A DNA stretch of 64,000 nucleotides, from contig OZ025253.1 in NCBI GenBank assembly GCA_964019135.1, positions 37,312,548 through 37,376,547 of the forward strand. The letters are read 5' to 3'. This stretch comes from Arenicola marina. Its lineage: Eukaryota; Annelida; Polychaeta; Arenicolidae. How positions within the stretch are numbered: position 1 is the first letter of the stretch; every line of letters starts with the position of its first letter. The notes beneath the pieces are model-generated. The model saw only the letters and a program-made list of their open reading frames with translations. It was not told the DNA's origin and searched no databases. Position numbers and translations under genes: made by a program. This document shows, piece by piece, positions 1 to 9,610 of the stretch.

Positions 1-1258
1 CAAAAAAAGGTGCGACTTATACACCGGAAATTACAGTAGCTTAAACAATATTTATTATTAGCCCAAAATATATATTGAAACAAATTATAATAAAATAAAA
101 TTAATATCTGTTGTCATAATTGGTAGTTTTACATATTGTGATTCATACTACTGATTATACATCCGATTAAATAATTTAAATTTAACAATGTGTATAATTT
201 GTTTACACACAAAGTAAACTAAAATTTAAATAAATAAAGAATATAATTGGTAGTTCTACATGTTGTTATAAAAAAAATTGAATGTGTCTAGCCACATAGC
301 TTTATCACTAAAAATAAATGAGACACAGTAAAAAAATATATATTGCAGTAAAATTGTCAATGAAAGTCAAGGAAATGGGGTACGCCAAATGAAATATATA
401 ATGTATGGTAACCTTTATATTTATTAGTATTTTGCAATCATTTTTCCTTATATATGTTGTAACATAGATCTCCTACTTTAGTAGTAAGGAGGTAAACAAA
501 CAGAGACAGGATTCCATTGATTTGAAATTATCTTCTGGAGAGGCAATCATTTCTTCCTGCCTTGTATGCAGAAAAATCAACTTTTCGTGGGGATGGCGAG
601 AAGTGGTCGCTTCATAAAGGAACGAAAGACTTCACGGGCGGGTCGCGTCGCTGCCTTCAAGTACTCGAGTCCTGAACTGGAGCTAGCCCAGTGAACTTGA
701 CCCTTCTGACAACAAGCCGATAGGCAGAACCCCGTTAGGGTTGAGGTCGTGAGGACCATGCGTCAGGGCTACTACCCGTTAGGGTTGAGGTCGTGAGGGC
801 CATGCGTCAGGGCTAGACTGGAGCCACCGCCTCAGTTTAGAACCGATACAAATATTTCGACCTGGGCTTGTGCTAGAAATTTGTTCAGCCAGGAGCACTG
901 CAATAAGTGCCTGACCAATGTTTTTTTTTATTCGCATCCATCTGCCATGCGGATTCTCAAAATTACTTTGTCTTTAAAGGAAATAGGCCTTGGCCTATCT
1001 TCGATCCTAGCAGACCTTGGGTGTACCAGATGCCGCGCCGGTAGATTTCACCAACTGCATTTATTTGTCTCCATCCCGTGACGTCACGCTAAATAATGTA
1101 TCGGAGGCATAATACGCAGTGCGATTTACGCGCGGCTTGTGTTTTTTATTATCAGAAATGTATGAGGAACAAAAGCTGTTAACCAGGCTCAAATAAACCA
1201 TTATGGGTCTTAGCAGCCATACGCACAATTTGTAAAAACGTTTCCTGCCCCCTTTAAA
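1..1258 (+). repeat. Left terminal inverted repeat of copy A
   Basis: Matches 6592-7928 in reverse complement, and the TIRs of copy B. It starts with an A7 run followed by GGTGCGACTTATACACCGG, is AT-rich for ~500 bases, then more GC-rich. About 75 bases present near 22780-22855 in copy B are missing after 593. Positions 731-770 and 775-814 are a tandem duplication (44-bp period) containing CGTTAGGGTTGAGGTCGTG. No gene is seen; open frames here are incidental. Confidence 0.85.
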
Positions 1259-1289
1259 TTATACGATTCGTAACGCGGCATTTACGATT

Positions 1290-2090
1290 ATGACTGAATA
1301 AGCCTACCTATGACCGACAAACCTTACCGCAATCGTCGCAACGGTGACCTGTCGATGGGTCTTGGTTTGTGCTCGCTGGTGGACGCCAAGATTGGCGTTT
1401 CAAGTCCAGTTTCACAAACCATAGCGAGTCGTGGTGGGCCAATCCTTCACGCACGACACGTGCCCATCCCCTCTTTTGGGATGCCAGATCCTCCCAAGAA
1501 TCTGTATCAATGCCGAAAGCCTTCATGTCCCACATACAAACATCCCTAAACCTAAGCTTTGGCCGTCCTCTTGGCCTTTTGTCGTTTTCACCGTAAAGCA
1601 CATCCCTGGGAATGCGTTCATCTTGCATACGACGAACGTTCCCAAGCCAACATAGAAGACTTTGCTTCACAAGAGCAAGAATGCTTGGTAGGTTGGCCCT
1701 GGCTAACACTTCAGCATTTGTGACCTTGTCTTGCCAAGATATGCCTAAAGTGTTTCGCAGGCAGCGAAAATGGAAGTTATTCAATTTACTTTCTTGGCTA
1801 CAATACGTAGTCCACGTTTCACTGCCATACAGCAAGCTACTTAGAACGCACGCCCTGTAGATTAGCATTTTAGTGCGCGAATGGTAAGTTTTGAATTACG
1901 CCAAGTACGTTTGTTTAACCTACCAAACATGGTGGCTGCCTTCCCAATTTGAGTATTTATTTCCTCGTCCAGGGATAGATTATCCGTGACCACCACCTTA
2001 CTAACCAACACTAAAGGCATGTTGTTAAGGGTAATCACTGGCGGTGTGATAGCCCCTTGGCTCAGCACGATTGTTTTTTTAGTGTTAAAA
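1290..2090 (-). pseudogene. Non-LTR retrotransposon ORF2 C-terminal fragment (dead)
   Basis: On the minus strand two adjacent open segments (about 2068-1862 and 1868-1308) read as the region downstream of a LINE reverse transcriptase: a stretch ending TMFGRLNKRTW, then LLYGSETWT, a block around CLRNTLGISWQDKVTN, and a terminal Cys motif CDDCGKVC. They are joined by a frame change at ~1862-1868. A TAG interrupts the C-terminal zinc-finger-like tail at 1308-1310. The catalytic RT palm is absent. The copy at 36300-37116 has the same stop, so the fragment was already dead when the host transposon was duplicated. Clade not resolved (CR1/L2/RTE-like tails look alike). Confidence 0.75.
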
Positions 2091-2317
2091 ACAGTGGTTA
2101 GTGCGCAGTAAACGCAATATTAAGTGTCGACTAGAAGAAGGTGACGGGTACGTTTCTCCCTAACGCACCCGCTCACCCTGCGGCCTAGGTATTCTTCTCT
2201 AAATATGCTGTTCCTCTCTCAGCCTTGCCTTCCTCTACCCCATCATCGCTATCACAGGTTCCAAATATACATGATATCTACAACCCCCCCCCCGCCGATC
2301 TATGTCGCGAAATCGTT

Positions 2318-2692
2318 GACCGGCCGCTGGTCGCGATTGGTGACTGGCCGCTGGTCGCGATGGGTGACTGGCCGCTGGTCGCGATGGGTGACTGGCCGCT
2401 GGTCGCGATGGGTGACCGGCCGCTGGTCGCGATGGGTGACTGGCCGCTGGTTGCCATGGGTGACTGGCCGCTGGGCGCCATGGGTGACTGGCCGCTGGGC
2501 GCGATGGGTGACCGGCCGCTGGTCGCGATGGGTGACCGGCCGCTGGTCGCGATGGGTGACTGGCCGCTGGTCGCGATGGGTGACTGGCCGCTGGTCGCGA
2601 TGGGTGAGTGGCCGCTGGTCGTGATGGGTGACTGACCGCTGGTCGCGATGGGTGACCGGCCGCTTGTCGCGATGGGTGTCTGTATATTCGCC
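2318..2692 (+). repeat. 24-bp minisatellite inside copy A
   Basis: About 15 copies of a 24-bp unit containing GGCCGCTGGTCGCGATGGGT, GC-rich and bounded by a C-run at 2285-2293. Because 24 is a multiple of three and the unit lacks stops in most frames, five of six frames give octapeptide repeats (for example GRWSRWVT or SHPSRPAA). I treat the resulting open frames as by-products. A matching array is at 35735-36110 in copy B. Confidence 0.9.
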
Positions 2693-2726
2693 CATTATTA
2701 CTAAACTGGTTCATTGCAATTTTCAG

Positions 2727-4390
2727 ACAGCCGCGCCTCTTTGCCCAGGGTGAGGTCACTCTCGAACGCGTGTGTGGAGATCCGCCACAAGAAGAGGGCG
2801 CCATCCGCCGCGCTGCCTGCACGGCGTTCCTGCTCGCCGCGGACGCCGGGCAGGTGCACTGGCACCCGGAACAACTGGCTCGATTCTTGTTCCAGGGTGC
2901 CGAGATCCAGAAAAGGCAGCCAGAAGCGGTGTCTAACTGCGGCCGTCCCGTGCAACTCAGGACCCACCTCACGCGGCACACCATCAGGTCTACGGAACAG
3001 CTTGCTTTGTCGGTTAAGTCACGAAAAGCGATGAGGCTAGTAAAAACTGTAACCACCGGCTGCATTGCGGAATGGCAAGACGGTGCAACAGCTTTTATCA
3101 AACGTAAACCAGAAGACCTCCTTGTGTTCCATTCGGGGTGGCAAAGTGCCCCACAACTTCTTCAAGTTTGGGACGTGAATGGTCTATCCGCGGAGCTGTC
3201 CAAAATGTTGCATGGGGATCAAGTGACATTTACTGTGTTGGACATCATAAGGTAAAATATATTTGTTGCAGTAAATAAGCGTTGCCTGTGCTTTGATCAC
3301 ATGGTGTCTCGAGTTTTTAACTTTTGCGTATCTGGGTTAGACATACGTGTTTCAGCTTGGTAAAAAGCCCCATGGCGGTTATCCTTTCGGGGTCCCCCTT
3401 GATTCATGCACGCCTCAGAACATGTTACTCGAGATATAGATACTATGTGTAGAGTTAATGTTTCATATATTCCTACGGCTGCAACACGCTGCTAATCAGG
3501 ACGGAATCAAGGCAGTAATGACGTTTCATTGTGGCTTTCTGAGAAGTGACGCACTGCAGTTAATAATAGAATGCATATGATCTTGTGGGGCGTGTGGGCA
3601 CATCTCCGTTGAATATCGTCATCTGTTTCGCCTCAGGCTGAGCCGCAGAACAACTGGGTGATGGGTATGCGCCCTGGTATCTGCATTTGGGGCAACTGTC
3701 ATCCAACCCCGTGTGATAAATGTAGCTAAAAAATAATCTCTCTATGCAGCTGGTACTGGAGCTGACCGTATCCGTTTCCTGTATCTGCAGACTGAGCTTA
3801 ATGTATCCAGAATTGCTCTTCACCCCGGGCTCTTCATGCATAGAACATAGAACTGAAAAAAATGCACTAAACAAATAAACATCGTTGTCTAATTCTTTAA
3901 GAATTTACATTTTCAGACAACAGCTACAAGATTTGCCGGACTACCATGCACTGAGCGAACTGAGGTAAGTCACCAGTTAGTCGATGAACAATCGTGTAAT
4001 GAAATAGATAGGCAGTCCCAAGTAACCACCGCCATCAATAGCCACTGGTGCCATATGTATATATAACTATAATGCGCTCAACCACCAGCATTTAAAACAA
4101 GTAATATAAGAGCATTTCGCTTCCTGTCATTTTCACCGAGAGCGGCATACGAGAGCCTTCTCCGCCAATAATCTGGAGAAGTACTTGTTCCGCCAGAATT
4201 ATACCCTGTGCCTGTTTCAAAAGTCTGGCCACTAATGTTTTAAACTCTTTCCAGTCACGTTAAACCTCCGCCCTGTGTCCTAGCCCTGATACATGGCTCT
4301 CATGCGCACTGGTACCTGACGTGCGAGAGAGCCATAAAGTACAACCCTCATGAGACCAGGAATTGTTGGGGGTGTCCGTGCATCATGTAG
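2727..4390 (+). CDS. Three-exon transposon-borne gene, unknown function (copy A)
   Basis: Predicted exons 2727-3251, 3917-3964 and 4255-4390. Acceptors ATTTTCAG, CATTTTCAG and CTTTCCAG, and donors AAG|GTAAAA and GAG|GTAAGT, preserve one reading frame (codons split as AG|A and AG|T) to a TAG at 4388-4390, giving at least 235 residues. The 5' end is missing: exon 1 opens after an acceptor, so an upstream exon should exist. Exon 1 includes RRAACTAFLLAADAG and LDRFLL/LARFLF-type text; exon 3 includes ALIHGSHAHWYLTC and a Cys-rich end CWGCPC. The Cys and His-Trp motifs suggest a papain/OTU-like peptidase, but this is weak. The copy-B version keeps the same exon lengths. Confidence 0.6.
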
Positions 4391-5205
4391 CTTTTTGCCC
4401 GTATCAATAAATCGTCTACCATCCAGGGGGATAAAATCTAATTCCGCAAGTTGCTGAACTCCTTATATTCGCTGTGCATATCCAAGAAAAGGCAGAGGAC
4501 AGGGTCTTCCTCCCTCTCCTGCCACAAAGCAAGCATATGACAAGGACAATTAAAGACCCCAGACCCTCTGCCCCTCCACTCTTTTTTGACTTGACGATAA
4601 TATGTTATACGCAATGTTACGTTTGGACCCAGCCCTCATTTTTCTGCTACTTGACCACGCCGCTCCCTGTCGTCAGATTTTCGAACGGCAGTAGACCCCT
4701 CCTTGTTAAAAGCCTGAATACGCAGCTGCCCGCCCTCCCTACCCTCCGACTGTCACCCCTCATCAGCGCGCACTACTACCGATCATGAACCGATATCCAC
4801 CATAAATCCGCCACTCCACTATATACGTCCATTGAGCTAAACCGAGCTAAACATCCTTGTAATAAAACGAGCAGAATTCGGGTTTCTGCTTGTCGGAAAG
4901 AACGAGATTTAATATACTTAGAAATAATATATCGACAGGATGTCGGTTTACTCAGGGTTGGGGTAAGGAGGTTGTAGGAGTGAATGTGCTGGATGCGCAT
5001 TTGTACAGGGCGCGTGACGGGTGGGGGAAGCGAGGGGTCGTAAAAATGGAGAAAAGTTGGCGCTTTCACGAAACGAAACGAAAAACGGGACGAAAAAGGG
5101 AGGTCCGGACCAGCCAAACTTCCCCCGCCCCCCCTCCCCTTGTTTCATATGGCAAACCAAGGCGGACGGTCACAGAGAATTTTCCGCTGTGTGCGGTCTG
5201 AATTG
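4391..5205. other. Internal transposon sequence without recognised gene
   Basis: Matches 28470-29272 of copy B in inverse orientation. It contains short open frames with no family resemblance and ends at the deletion junction, where copy A passes directly into the 3' part of the cGAS-like gene. Nothing else supported. Confidence 0.6.
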
Positions 5206-5618
5206 AGGAGGGGGGGACACTGCCCCCCTCCACCCCGCCGTGGGGTAGGCTGTGGGGGTGCCACCCACACCCCAACGTAAGGTCCCCTCCATCGTCCTCA
5301 AGTACCTCGTCCTGAGGGACTTGGTGCGGGGAGAGGGTGGGAAGGGGGGGGGGCTGGGGGGGGGGGCTAGGTGGGTACCTGAGGAAGCTGGCGACTCACT
5401 TGGAGAGGGGGAGAGGTGTCCCCCACCCCCTGCTGAGTGGTGAGGGGGTGAGGGACATCCCTCGGCGGTCTGAGCGGGGCGCGTGGCTGACAAGTCACCC
5501 AGAGGATGCCATGATGCAGTCATGGCATCCTGTCTGGTACTTGCTTCCCGTCCCCTCCCTCACTGACTGTCACACGGAGATCTGCCGCCAGCTCTGTGAC
5601 GTCACACAGGTCACGTGA
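5206..5618 (+). pseudogene. 3' remnant of cGAS-like (Mab-21 family) gene in copy A
   Basis: Corresponds to the last ~135 codons of the intact gene at 24496-26234 in copy B. Readable pieces include KVPSIVLKYLVLRDLV and, in another frame after the G-run at ~5345-5365, SWHPVWYLLPVPSL and the same C-terminus CDVTQVT before TGA at 5616-5618. The nucleotidyltransferase core is gone because of the ~3.5 kb deletion whose junction lies at a G-rich microhomology near 5205; the G-tract adds a frameshift. It cannot encode the enzyme. Confidence 0.75.
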
Positions 5619-5705
5619 TCACTGACACACCTACCACGTCACGGGTGTCGTATCACGTGACCCCAACAGGTGACGTCACAAGATGGCGGCGGTTTGTTTA
5701 CATCC
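5590..5705. promoter_or_regulatory. Dense bZIP/E-box/YY1/Ets-type motif cluster
   Basis: Within ~110 bases are GTGACGTCAC (twice), CACGTG boxes (near 5612 and 5655), an AAGATGGCGGC YY1-type motif and an ACATCCGG Ets-type motif; a further AAAATGGCGCC lies at 5868. The cluster is conserved in copy B (24400-24520). It sits immediately after the cGAS-like stop codon, so it is either a promoter for a transcript toward the right TIR, an antisense promoter, or a 3' element. Motif reading only. Confidence 0.4.
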
Positions 5706-6591
5706 GGTGACTGGTGGGGGGGGGCGGTAGTTAGACGACGGGGAAAAAGGTGTAGGGGGGTAGACGGTAGGCTAGAGGGGGGTAGTTGGAAGGCGGGAGG
5801 GGGGGGAGGGGGGTGGAGGGTAAGTGGAGGGCTAGGGAGAAATTATTGGTATGCGACCTAAACAAAATGGCGCCCGTTTGTTTACATTTTTTCAAATATT
5901 CACTTTCCTTGCATGGCTCCAGGTCCGATTTTTTTTTTCCCCCTTTTTTTTTTTTTTTTTATCAGTCGCCACTTAGATGTACTCTCATGCTTTGATTGCG
6001 AGGCGGTGGGGGGGTGATCTTGCTAGCCTTCGACTGCATCCGACCGCTTTGACTGTCGACTGCCTGGTCCGGTTACTTCCAAAGTGATCTAAAATTTAAC
6101 TTTTGGTTTATTTTATTTTGTGATTATTATTTTATAAGCTTAATTGGTCCGCAATAAGAGCCATAAGCTCCGATATTTTTAAACCTCCTAGCCAGGTCAC
6201 AACCCTCTGAGGCGTTTGTTGTAGCAAATTACAACATCAGGATAACTCATTTATAAGATAATTATATTTGATGATGTATGCTTTCTTTTGAATGTTGTTG
6301 TATATAGTTGTTTATGGCACCCTCACGGGTCCCTGCCAAGTCGGCGGCGAGTTTAAGTTTGTAAATTTAGCCGGCTGGAAGGTTTTTAGCGGGTATCACA
6401 ATCTATGAGGGTTGATGTTCATATAATTATTATACTCGTGTGATTGTATGTGTATTGTATTATTGGTTCATTGGAATATCGTTCAATTGCATTATGAGTG
6501 AGATATTGTTCTATTCTCAATATGCTTAGCTTGTCTCGTAAACTAGCAAATTTAACTTGGAAATTTACTTCTGCGTAAGTTACTGTTTTAA
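5706..6591. other. Internal transposon sequence, G-tracts then AT-rich, no gene
   Basis: Begins with long G-runs (5716-5830), a poly-T tract (5932-5960), and continues as AT-rich sequence. It matches 23519-24400 in copy B inverted. No coding potential recognised. Confidence 0.6.
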
Positions 6592-7928
6592 CTTAAAGGG
6601 GGCAGGAAACGTTTTTACGAATTTTGCGTATGGCTGCTAAGACCCATAATGGTTTATTTGAGCCTGGTTAACAGCTTATGTTCCTCATACATTTCTGATA
6701 ATAAACAACACAAGCCGCGCGTAACTCGCACTGCGTATTCTGCCTCCGATACATTTTTTAGCGTGACGTCACGGGATGGAGACAAATAAATGCAGTTGGT
6801 GAAATCTACCGGCGCGGCATCTGGAACACACAAGGTCTGCTAGGATCGAAGATAGGCCAAGGCCTATTTCCTTTAAAGACAAAGTAATCTTGAGAATCCG
6901 CATGGCAGATGGATGCGGATAAAAAAAACATTGGTCAGGCACTTATTGCAGTGCTCCTGGCTGAACAAATTTCTAGCACAAGCCTAGGTCGAAATATTTG
7001 TATCGGTTCTAAACTGAGACGGTGGCTCCAGTCTAGCCCTGACGCATGGCCCTCACGACCTCAACCCTAACGGGGTGTAGCCCTGACGCATGGCCCTCAC
7101 GACCTCAACCCTAACGGGGTTCTGCCTATCGGCTTGTTGTCAGAAGGGTCAAGTTCACTGGGCTAGCTCCAGTTCAGGACTCGAGTACTTGAAGGCAGCG
7201 ACGCGACCCGCCCGTGAAGTCTTTCATTCCTTTATGAAGCGACCACTTCTCGCCAGATGACTACCAGAAAAGAGTTGTGACAGTTCAGGAACTTTTAAGT
7301 TTATCCAAAAAGGGGTAAACACAAGGATGCTGTAATCCCCATGAAAAGTTGATTTTTCTGCATACAAGGCAAGAAGAAATGATTGCCTCCCCAGAAGATA
7401 ATTTCAAATCAATGGAATCCTGTCTCTGTTTGTTTACCTCCTTACTACTAAAGTAGGAGATCTATGTTACAACATATATAAGGAAAAATGATTGCAAAAT
7501 ACTAATAAATATAAAGGTTACCATACATTATATATTTCATTTGGCGTACCCCATTTCCTTGACTTTCATTGACAATTGTACTGCAATATATATTTTTTTA
7601 CTGTGTCTCATTTATTTTTAGTGATAAATCTATGTGGCTAGACATATTCAGCATTTTATATAACAACATGTAGAACTACCAATTATATTCTTGATTTATT
7701 TAAATTTTAGTTTACTTTGTGTGTAAACAAATTATACAAATTGTTAAATTTTAATTATTTAATCCGATGTATAATCAGTAGTATAAATCACAATATGTAA
7801 AACTACCAATTATGACAACAGATATTAATTTAATTTTATTATAAATTGTTTAAATATATATTTTGGGCTAATAACAAATATTGTTTAAACTACTGTAATT
7901 TCCGGTGTATAAGTCGCACCTTTTTTTG
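6592..7928 (-). repeat. Right terminal inverted repeat of copy A
   Basis: Reverse complement of 1-1258 with scattered differences and the ~75 bases (7254-7340) that the left TIR lacks. It ends CCGGTGTATAAGTCGCACC followed by T7; the next bases again contain GGTGCGACTTATACACC in the other orientation (7938-7957), making a hairpin at the element edge. No gene. Confidence 0.85.
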
Positions 7929-8106
7929 TTGAGTCCGAGGGGTGCGACTTATACACCAGTGCAACTTATATATGATCTAAGTCTAAGCTTTTCTCTCGGG
8001 ACACCGCAGCCCCCCCCCCCCCCCTCCTAATCAACTTGACACCAGCCCTGAGATCTGAGCGATGCATCAACCACCTCTATAAACAATGCCTAAATGACTC
8101 GCCCGC
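7929..8106. repeat. Conserved flank of copy A (inverted at 20330-20490)
   Basis: Carries the second half of the GTGCGACTTATACACC hairpin, a C16-type tract at 8009-8026 and CTCGCCCGCTT. The reverse complement is at 20330-20490, so the palindrome runs unbroken from copy A into the inner arm. No gene. Confidence 0.7.
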
Positions 8107-9610
8107 TTGGAATTTTATTAATTATTTTATATATTTCTATATACTTTTTACTGGTATATACTGGTATGCATTCATTAACTATATTTATTTTTCCTGTAAT
8201 GCTAAAACAGTGAAATTTTGCAGTATACAGTAGTAGTTGAGAGGGGCCCAAACGAATGTAACTTTTTCCTGGGGCTAACGTTCTTGGGGGGTAACGCTTT
8301 TTGTGGGGGCGCATGCGCGCCGGTCTCCTATGGTCACCTGGCGCGTGAAGGTTTGTACTCCCGCCCCCCCCCCCTCCCCACCCTCCGGTCCCCAAATGTA
8401 TCTCCTATCCCCACCCACCCCTCCCGTAAACTACCCCTCCCCAAGCAAAACTCCTAACCCCCAAGACCCCCACCCCTGTTCACGCCCCCCCCCCTCATCC
8501 ACTGCCCCCCCCCGCCCTCCACTAGCTAGACCCCTTACTACACCCTCCCAACCATGATAGTGAACGGTATTTCACAATCACGCAGTGACGTCATGGATGT
8601 GTCATCGCGGGTTAACTGCAAGGACAATAGTTTCATAATTTGCTTGTCAAATCAGTCGCCCTCTCTCAGCCTCGATACCCCTTTCTCCCCCACCCTGCTA
8701 GTCCGACCGATATCCCTACACCTATAGCTGCCACGGGAGGAGCGGTTAGAGAAGACAATTAATACTTGACAGCTGCTTGCTTATGTTGTAAAGGTCAACC
8801 CATTCACCTTTCCGTCCGACGTATTAATTGCTTGCAGATGAAAAACTACCTGAGGAGGAGAGCATACAGGGGCTTATTAGTATTGAAATAACAGACTGAC
8901 TCATCAAACAACGGTCATTACTCTTTTCTCTCACAATAAGAGGGCGCCAACCCCTTGTTCCTCATCCACCGACCAACTCCTGACAATACTGCCCCCCCCC
9001 TCCCTCCGCGAAAGCCGATCCCCTCCTACCCTCACCCAACCATGACGGTGAACGGTATTCACAATCACGTAGTGCCGTTAAGATGTGTCATCGGCAGATA
9101 ACTGCAAGGACAGCAGTTATCTTGTAAAATTAGTCGCCCTCCCTCAGCCTCTTTTTCCCCCTCCCTCCTAGTCCGACCGTTTTTCCTACACCTCTTCCGC
9201 ATTCACCGCGTTCACCGCGTCCCCTCCCTATTTAGCATGTCGCCCCTCCGTTACTCCCACCTATGAGTGAGGGACGTACTCTAACCGCCCACCCGCCTCC
9301 CCCACGCCCGCACCCCAAGGACACCAATAGATCAATTTGAGAGGCTACCCAGACCAGTGGAGTCACCGAAGCGTGTCGCCACGGAAAGCCAGTACTAGTC
9401 ACCCCTGAGCGTGTTGAGCCTTGTCTCTTTTTTTGCGGGCTTGAAGGTGAGGGGAGGCGGATGGACATAATGGGGATGTGCGAAGTTCACCCCAGCTGGC
9501 TGTTCATCGGATTTCGAGATGGGGATGAGCGGACGATAATGTAAAAAACAATATTGAATTCAGTTCCCCGTTTTTGATTGAGAACATAAGGGCTGGCGTT
9601 TATAAGTTCT
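8107..9610. repeat. Unshared block in left arm with ~0.49 kb-spaced direct duplication
   Basis: Not represented in the right arm. 8107-8227 matches 38798-38908 in the same orientation. Two related segments, ~8551-8740 and ~9040-9210, share ACCATGA..GTGAACGGTAT, ACTGCAAGGACA and CTAGTCCGACCG, showing a diverged direct duplication. Pyrimidine-rich with C-runs. No gene recognised. Confidence 0.6.

Larger units (their letters stand above)
1..7928 (+). mobile_element. Large TIR transposon, copy A (internally deleted)
   Basis: The first ~1.26 kb reappears inverted at 6592-7928, so this 7.9 kb block is a long-TIR element; its left edge coincides with the window start, so the outer flank is unknown. 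Between the TIRs lie a LINE-derived fragment, a 24-bp minisatellite, a three-exon gene and the 3' remnant of a cGAS-like gene. The same order, inverted, occurs at 22185-38385 (copy B). Copy A lacks ~3.5 kb present in B; the junction is near 5205. No transposase was recognised. Superfamily is unassigned; the terminal motif resembles pogo/Tigger-type MITEs only loosely. Confidence 0.8.

Noticed and set aside
881..1081. 66-codon frame in the left TIR, also at 37343-37543
   Set aside because: Present only because the TIR is repeated; no family features.
2318..2692. CRISPR-like array
   Set aside because: Units are contiguous without unique spacers and the DNA is eukaryotic.
2235..3101. 288-codon minus-strand frame across the 24-bp repeat and exon 1
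   Set aside because: Half is repeat translation, the rest is the antisense of the spliced gene.
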